A stretch of 64,000 bases of DNA, taken from the NCBI GenBank assembly GCA_963752745.1, contig CAVWAK010000022.1:1-64000 (forward strand), read 5' to 3'. Below are positions 59,710 through 64,000 of this stretch, in pieces. Both the position numbers and the translations under genes were made by a program. The notes beneath the pieces are model-generated. The model worked only from the letters and a program-made list of their open reading frames with translations. It was not told the DNA's origin and made no database searches. The stretch's first letter is position 1, and each line of letters opens with the position of its first letter. Origin of the DNA: Thiogranum sp963752745 (GTDB lineage: Bacteria; Pseudomonadota; Gammaproteobacteria; DSM-19610).

Positions 59710-59827
59710 GGAAACCTGAGCGACTCCAGACAAACAGCCAGATTCGCCGGGAAATCCGCGTCCGCTATTTCCAGGGGGCAACCTGGCGTTTCGGTCGTTC
59801 AAAGTCAGCCAAACCAGGTAGCATAAA

Positions 59828-60478
59828 ATGTCCGACCAGTTAACTATCGCACTGTCCAAAGGCCGTATCTTCAAGGAAACGTTGCCCTTGCTGGCCCACG
59901 CCGGTATCGAACCGGTAGACGACCCGGAGACCAGTCGCAAACTGATTCTGGATACCAACCATGATGATGTGAAGCTGGTGATTATCCGTGCCTCCGATGT
60001 GCCGACCTATGTGCAGTATGGTGCTGCAGATCTGGGTGTGGCCGGTAAGGACGTGTTGATGGAGCACGGCGGTGTCGGTTTGTATGAGCCATTGGATCTC
60101 TGTATTGCCCAGTGCAAGCTGATGGTCGCCGGTTACGAGCCCTGGTCGGAGCAGGCGCAGCGTTTACGTATTGCGACCAAGTACGTTAACAGTGCGCAAC
60201 AGTACTTCGCCGAGCAGGGCGTTCAGGTTGAAATCATCAAGCTGTATGGATCGATGGAGCTGGCACCGATTGTGGGTCTTGCAGATCTTATTGTTGACGT
60301 GGTGGATACCGGCAACACACTCAAGGCCAATGGTCTCAAACCACTGGAAAAGATCGCCGACATCAGTTCGCGGCTGGTCGTGAACAAAGCGTCAATGAAG
60401 CGCAAGCACGCCCGTGTACAGGCTTTCATCGACAAGATTGCCGAGGCTGTTCGTCAGCAGCAGGACGCGGCAGCATGA
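59828..60478 (+). CDS. hisG: ATP phosphoribosyltransferase, short form HisG
   Basis: A 216-residue catalytic subunit for the first step of histidine synthesis. The short form lacks the C-terminal regulatory domain and normally needs HisZ, which is not in the window. LSKGRIFKETLPLL and the later VDVVDTGNTLKANGL (PRPP-binding) are present. It overlaps hisD by four bases. Confidence 0.96.
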   Translation: MSDQLTIALSKGRIFKETLPLLAHAGIEPVDDPETSRKLILDTNHDDVKLVIIRASDVPTYVQYGAADLGVAGKDVLMEHGGVGLYEPLDLCIAQCKLMVAGYEPWSEQAQRLRIATKYVNSAQQYFAEQGVQVEIIKLYGSMELAPIVGLADLIVDVVDTGNTLKANGLKPLEKIADISSRLVVNKASMKRKHARVQAFIDKIAEAVRQQQDAAA

Positions 60479-61782
60479 GTTTTGATATCAAACGGCTGGA
60501 TAGCGCTGACAGTGCGTTTTACGTAAAGCTGGACGCGTTGCTGGCGTGGGAACAGGTGTCCGACGACCAGGTCGAACAAACAGTACGCGAAATTATCGCC
60601 GATATTCGCAGTCGCGGTGACGCTGCGCTGATCGAATATACCAACCGTTTTGATCGTATGCAGGTCAGCAGCATGGCCGAGCTGGAGATCGGTCACTCCC
60701 AGTTGCAGCAGGCGATTGAAACTATTCCGGCAGAACAGCGTACTGCTCTTGAACATGCCGCTGATCGTGTCCGAAGCTATGCTGAACGCCAGAAGATGGA
60801 GACCTGGTCGTATACCGAGGCCGACGGAACGATACTTGGCCAGCAGATTGCGCCGCTGGATCGCGCCGGTTTGTATGTGCCCGGTGGCAAGGCGTCCTAT
60901 CCGTCCTCGGTTTTGATGAACGCTATACCGGCAAAGGTTGCCGGTGTCAGTGAGTTGATTATGGTTGTGCCGACTCCTGATGGAATCGTTAACGAACTGG
61001 TGCTGGCGGCGGCAGCCATCGCTGGCGTTGATCGGGTTTTTTCAGTGGGTGGTGCACAGGCTGTTGCGGCGTTGGCTTACGGTACCGAGACAGTACCGAA
61101 AGTCGACAAGATTGTAGGCCCTGGCAATATTTTTGTGGCTACGGCAAAGGGTATGGTATTTGGCCAGGTCGGCATCGATATGATTGCAGGCCCATCGGAA
61201 ATCCTGGTGATCTGTGACGGTCAGACCGACCCGGACTGGATTGCCATGGACCTGTTCTCGCAGGCAGAGCACGATGAAGATGCGCAGGCGATTCTGGTTA
61301 GCCAGGATGCGGATTTTCTGAACAAGGTTGGAGACAGTATTAACAGGCAGCTGCCGGGTATGGAGCGTGCCGAGATTATTGCTGCCTCGCTGAAGGCACG
61401 TGGTGCCCTGATTAAAGTCAGGGATCTGGACGATGCTGTCGCGGTAGCTAACTACATTGCACCAGAACACCTTGAGCTGTCGCTGGATGACCCACAGGCT
61501 GTTGCGCCGCAGATCCGGCATGCCGGTGCGATTTTCATGGGTCGCTATACAGCAGAAGCGCTGGGTGATTACTGTGCCGGACCCAATCACGTGCTGCCGA
61601 CTTCGCGTACAGCGCGTTTTTCTTCGCCGTTGGGGGTCTACGATTTCCAGAAGCGTTCCAGCCTGATTTACTGCTCGGCCGCAGGTGCTGCTGATCTTGG
61701 ACAAACCGCTTCGAAACTGGCGCGTGGTGAGGGGCTAACCGCGCACGCTCAATCCGCGGAGTACCGGATTCCAAAAGCATGA
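60475..61782 (+). CDS. hisD: Histidinol dehydrogenase
   Basis: A 435-residue enzyme performing the last two oxidations of histidine synthesis. The signature IDMIAGPSEILVICDG and the zinc/catalytic DLFSQAEHDEDAQ are intact, as is the C-terminal LPTSRTARFSSPLGVYDF. It is coupled to hisG and hisC by four-base overlaps. Confidence 0.97.
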   Translation: MSFDIKRLDSADSAFYVKLDALLAWEQVSDDQVEQTVREIIADIRSRGDAALIEYTNRFDRMQVSSMAELEIGHSQLQQAIETIPAEQRTALEHAADRVRSYAERQKMETWSYTEADGTILGQQIAPLDRAGLYVPGGKASYPSSVLMNAIPAKVAGVSELIMVVPTPDGIVNELVLAAAAIAGVDRVFSVGGAQAVAALAYGTETVPKVDKIVGPGNIFVATAKGMVFGQVGIDMIAGPSEILVICDGQTDPDWIAMDLFSQAEHDEDAQAILVSQDADFLNKVGDSINRQLPGMERAEIIAASLKARGALIKVRDLDDAVAVANYIAPEHLELSLDDPQAVAPQIRHAGAIFMGRYTAEALGDYCAGPNHVLPTSRTARFSSPLGVYDFQKRSSLIYCSAAGAADLGQTASKLARGEGLTAHAQSAEYRIPKA

Positions 61783-62867
61783 GTGCCGATCCCAGGTCGC
61801 CGCTAAACTGGGTGCGTCCGGAGATACAGGCGCTGACGGCCTATCACGTGCCGGACCCCGGCAATATGATAAAACTCGACGCTATGGAAAACCCCTACCG
61901 CTGGCCGGAACCACTGATTGATGAATGGCTCGATGTATTGCGTCGAGTTGAGCTGAACCGCTATCCTGATCCTTCGGCACGATCCCTGACGGAACGTCTG
62001 AAACAGGTTATGCAGGTGCCTGCCGGCATGGAGCTTGTACTGGGGAATGGTTCCGATGAGCTGATTCAGATGCTGGCGCTGGCGGTTGCCGAGAGGGGGC
62101 GTGTGATCATGGCGCCTGATCCAACCTTTGTGATGTACCGTATGATTGCCGAATTTGCAGGGTTGCAGTATGCGAGTCTGCCGCTGGCTGACGATTTTTC
62201 ACTGGATGTTGAAACGATGCTGGCTGCCATCGAGGCACAGCAGCCGGCCATTATATTTCTCGCCTATCCAAACAACCCTACAGGCACCTTGTTCGAGTCC
62301 GATGCGGTTGAGGCGGTGATCAGGGCGACTCCGGGTCTGGTGGTCGTCGATGAAGCCTATGCGCCGTTTACCGATGCGACCTTCATGTCACGTCTGGGTG
62401 AATTTTCAAACCTGCTGGTGTTGCGTACGGTGTCAAAAATGGGGCTGGCAGGGTTACGCCTTGGACTGCTTGCAGGACCTTCCGAGTGGCTGGGCGAAAT
62501 CGATAAAGTACGGTTGCCATACAATATCAACGTGTTGACCCAGGCCAGTGCACTGTTTGCATTGCAACATCAGGATATGCTCGATAAACAGACTGCGCAA
62601 ATACGTCTGGACCGCGCCGAGTTGTACGCTGCGCTTGAAACGCTGGATGGTATTGAGCCGTATCCAAGCGAAGCTAATTTCATTCTCTTCAAAACACCTG
62701 CAGGGCAGGCTGACGCACTCTTCGAGGCTCTAAAGGTTGACGGCGTGCTCATCAAAAACCTCAACCCGGCTGGCGGACGTCTCAAGGATTGTCTGCGCGT
62801 CACTGTCGGTACACCCGATGAGAATGGCGCGTTCCTTGCTGCGCTGCGCAAGGCGCTGGTCTCCTGA
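61779..62867 (+). CDS. hisC: Histidinol-phosphate aminotransferase
   Basis: A 362-residue PLP-dependent class II aminotransferase. The PLP lysine is in RTVSKMGLAGLRLG, with NPTG (YPNNPTGTLF) and a C-terminal arginine in CLRVTVG for phosphate/carboxylate binding. It ends the hisGDC unit; other his genes are elsewhere. Confidence 0.95.
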   Translation: MSADPRSPLNWVRPEIQALTAYHVPDPGNMIKLDAMENPYRWPEPLIDEWLDVLRRVELNRYPDPSARSLTERLKQVMQVPAGMELVLGNGSDELIQMLALAVAERGRVIMAPDPTFVMYRMIAEFAGLQYASLPLADDFSLDVETMLAAIEAQQPAIIFLAYPNNPTGTLFESDAVEAVIRATPGLVVVDEAYAPFTDATFMSRLGEFSNLLVLRTVSKMGLAGLRLGLLAGPSEWLGEIDKVRLPYNINVLTQASALFALQHQDMLDKQTAQIRLDRAELYAALETLDGIEPYPSEANFILFKTPAGQADALFEALKVDGVLIKNLNPAGGRLKDCLRVTVGTPDENGAFLAALRKALVS

Positions 62868-62893
62868 ACTAACAACCTGTAGGTTACGCAACG

Positions 62894-63160
62894 ATGGTCT
62901 GCATTCGATGTAAAGTCAGCGGCCGGGTGCAGGGTGTTTTCTTCCGCGCCAGCACGCAGCGGGAGGCACGAAGCCTGGGGATAACAGGCTACGCAAAAAA
63001 CCTGCCGGACGGATCGGTTGAAGTGCTTGCCTGCGGTTCGGCGCCGGCTGTGGAGCAACTTGGCGAGTGGCTGTGGGTCGGGCCACCAGCTGCTAGAGTT
63101 AGTCACGTAGACTGTACACCTGTCCAGGCAGATGTGTCTGATATATTTACGATTTCCTGA
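62894..63160 (+). CDS. acyP: Acylphosphatase
   Basis: An 88-residue acylphosphatase. The catalytic Arg18 (GVFFRAST) and Asn36 (YAKNLPDGSVEV) are in place. It is 26 bases after hisC, possibly cotranscribed. Physiological substrate unknown; small metabolic acyl phosphates are likely. Confidence 0.93.
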   Translation: MVCIRCKVSGRVQGVFFRASTQREARSLGITGYAKNLPDGSVEVLACGSAPAVEQLGEWLWVGPPAARVSHVDCTPVQADVSDIFTIS

Positions 63161-63232
63161 CGCTTTGGTGAGCCGCGGACCTGGGTTGTTCTTGCCTGGG
63201 GAGCACAGACGAAAATAGTTGAGGATTAAAAT

Positions 63233-63478
63233 ATGACTTCGATCGAAGTGCTCACAACATTTTTCGGCTGGTGCTCAGTGATCAATATTGGCGTGCTTGT
63301 ATTTACGACAGCGGTATTGATGCTCATGAAAGATGCGATTTCGAGCGTTCACGCTAAACTGTTTGGAGTCAATCAGGAGAATCTGCCATTAATCTATTTT
63401 GGATACCTGGGGTATTACAAAGTAGCGATTCTGGTGTTCAATTTAGTGCCGTATCTGGCACTAAAATTAATGGCTTGA
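63233..63478 (+). CDS. Small membrane protein, DUF6868-like
   Basis: An 81-residue protein with two membrane segments (about 8-30 and 56-78) and a conserved-looking LFGVNQENLPLIYFGYLGYYK loop. It resembles the DUF6868 family by memory; function unknown. GAGGA lies before ATG 63233. It stands alone between acyP and the Na/Pi transporter. Confidence 0.75.
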   Translation: MTSIEVLTTFFGWCSVINIGVLVFTTAVLMLMKDAISSVHAKLFGVNQENLPLIYFGYLGYYKVAILVFNLVPYLALKLMA

Positions 63479-63598
63479 TTATTATTGCAAATTCAGCCTC
63501 GTAAGCTTTTGGGGTAATGGAATGCAGATCACCGCTTAACCTGGCGCAGAAGATCTGGAGTTGTTTGATCGGCTGCGCAACTGAACCTGGAATTGCAT

Positions 63599-64000
63599 AT
63601 GATTCGAAAACTGGTATTGCTGACCCTGTTTCTACTGCTGTCCTGGGGCTTCTGGTCCAGTGCAGATTTTAAAACCATTTCCGCAGGCGTAGCCATTTTC
63701 CTGCTGGGCATGTTCGGCCTGGAAAAGGGATTCAAGGCCTTCAGTGGTGGAGTACTCGAAACCTTCCTGAAAAAAACAACCGACAAAACCTGGAAAAGCG
63801 TGAGCTTCGGGATCGTGTCCACGACTTTGATGCAATCCAGCTCGCTGGTCTCGGTGCTGACCATCTCTTTCCTCAGTGCTGGTCTGATCGCTCTCTCACA
63901 GGGCATTGGTATCATATTCGGCGCCAACCTGGGTACCACCACCGGTGCCTGGCTGGTGGCTGGCCTGGGTCTGAAGGTGGATATTGCGGCTTATGCCATG
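63599..64000 (+). CDS. Na/Pi cotransporter-family protein (N-terminal part)
   Basis: The first 134 codons of a gene that leaves the window on the right. It begins with a hydrophobic leader, then FLLGMFGLEKGFKAFSGG, and the family's QSSS motif (TTLMQSSSLVSVL, about residue 80), followed by GIIFGANLGTTTGAWL. This is the first half of the inverted-repeat transport core of NptA/YjbB-like proteins. The ATG at 63599 has only a weak Shine-Dalgarno. Confidence 0.88.
   Translation, partial: MIRKLVLLTLFLLLSWGFWSSADFKTISAGVAIFLLGMFGLEKGFKAFSGGVLETFLKKTTDKTWKSVSFGIVSTTLMQSSSLVSVLTISFLSAGLIALSQGIGIIFGANLGTTTGAWLVAGLGLKVDIAAYAM

Noticed and set aside
63175..63200. Sigma-54 type GG...GC element before the DUF6868-like gene
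   Set aside because: The spacing is nine, not ten, bases and the TGGCA part is absent.
1..64000. CRISPR arrays, IS elements, prophage, tRNA genes
   Set aside because: I saw no spaced direct repeats, transposase, integrase or cloverleaf-like sequence with a CCA end in the window.

Overview
The window looks like the chromosome of a free-living or facultatively host-associated gammaproteobacterium of moderate GC (roughly mid-50s % by eye). The evidence is a set of characteristic gene neighbourhoods: kdsD-kdsC-lptC-lptA-lptB-rpoN-hpf-ptsN, mlaFED(B)-ibaG-hisGDC, miaB-ybeZ-ybeY-corC-lnt and leuS-lptE-holA-proA-nadD-rsfS-rlmH. An hprK/rapZ/EIIA-Man PTS block without sugar permeases, short-form HisG and a multi-subunit Mrp antiporter would fit a Chromatiales-like (often sulfur-oxidising, marine or haloalkaline) lineage. 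That placement is inference; no gene in the window fixes the genus.

Layout. 1-5738 (minus): a tightly overlapping Mrp-type Na+/H+ antiporter operon running off the left edge; one of its NuoL/M/N-like genes carries a one-base frameshift. 5739-6755: about 1 kb without an intact gene, including a decayed glutaredoxin. 6756-16009: tadA, an exported metallo-beta-lactamase-fold protein, ppc, glgA, zwf and pgi (central carbon and glycogen metabolism). 16010-16910: non-coding, with RNase P RNA and a well-formed promoter. 16911-22646: miaB, phoH-like ybeZ, ybeY, corC, lnt and dsbB. 22674-37302: a minus-strand zinc-ribbon gene divergent from a long plus-strand run from leuS through yhdP to a nitrilase-family amidase.

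37367-44070 is the accessory part. It holds darP, a 2OG-oxygenase-like gene paired with an unknown gene, an orphan OmpR-family regulator flanked by a PepSY gene lacking its signal peptide and by a scrap of histidine kinase, a His-rich exported protein, a DUF5666 lipoprotein behind an 18-bp perfect palindrome, and a cytoplasmic-looking HtrA-type protease of lower GC. 44201-56644 (minus): mgtE, then ptsI-ptsH-EIIA-rapZ-hprK-ptsN-hpf-rpoN-lptBAC-kdsCD-yrbG, which combines regulatory PTS, sigma-54 and LPS transport/Kdo synthesis. 56819-63478 (plus): a small Cys-rich protein, mlaF-E-D-B (no mlaC), ibaG, hisG-hisD-hisC, acylphosphatase and a small membrane protein. 63599 to the right edge: the start of a Na/Pi cotransporter-family protein.

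Most of the window is conserved housekeeping sequence, and I did not find a convincing new defence or mobile system. The best leads are the decaying PepSY/response-regulator/kinase module with its His-rich neighbour, the palindrome before the DUF5666 lipoprotein, a possible -24/-12 promoter in front of rpoN itself, the mla operon without mlaC, the Mrp frameshift, and the scrambled glutaredoxin active site. I saw no tRNA, CRISPR array, IS element or prophage.
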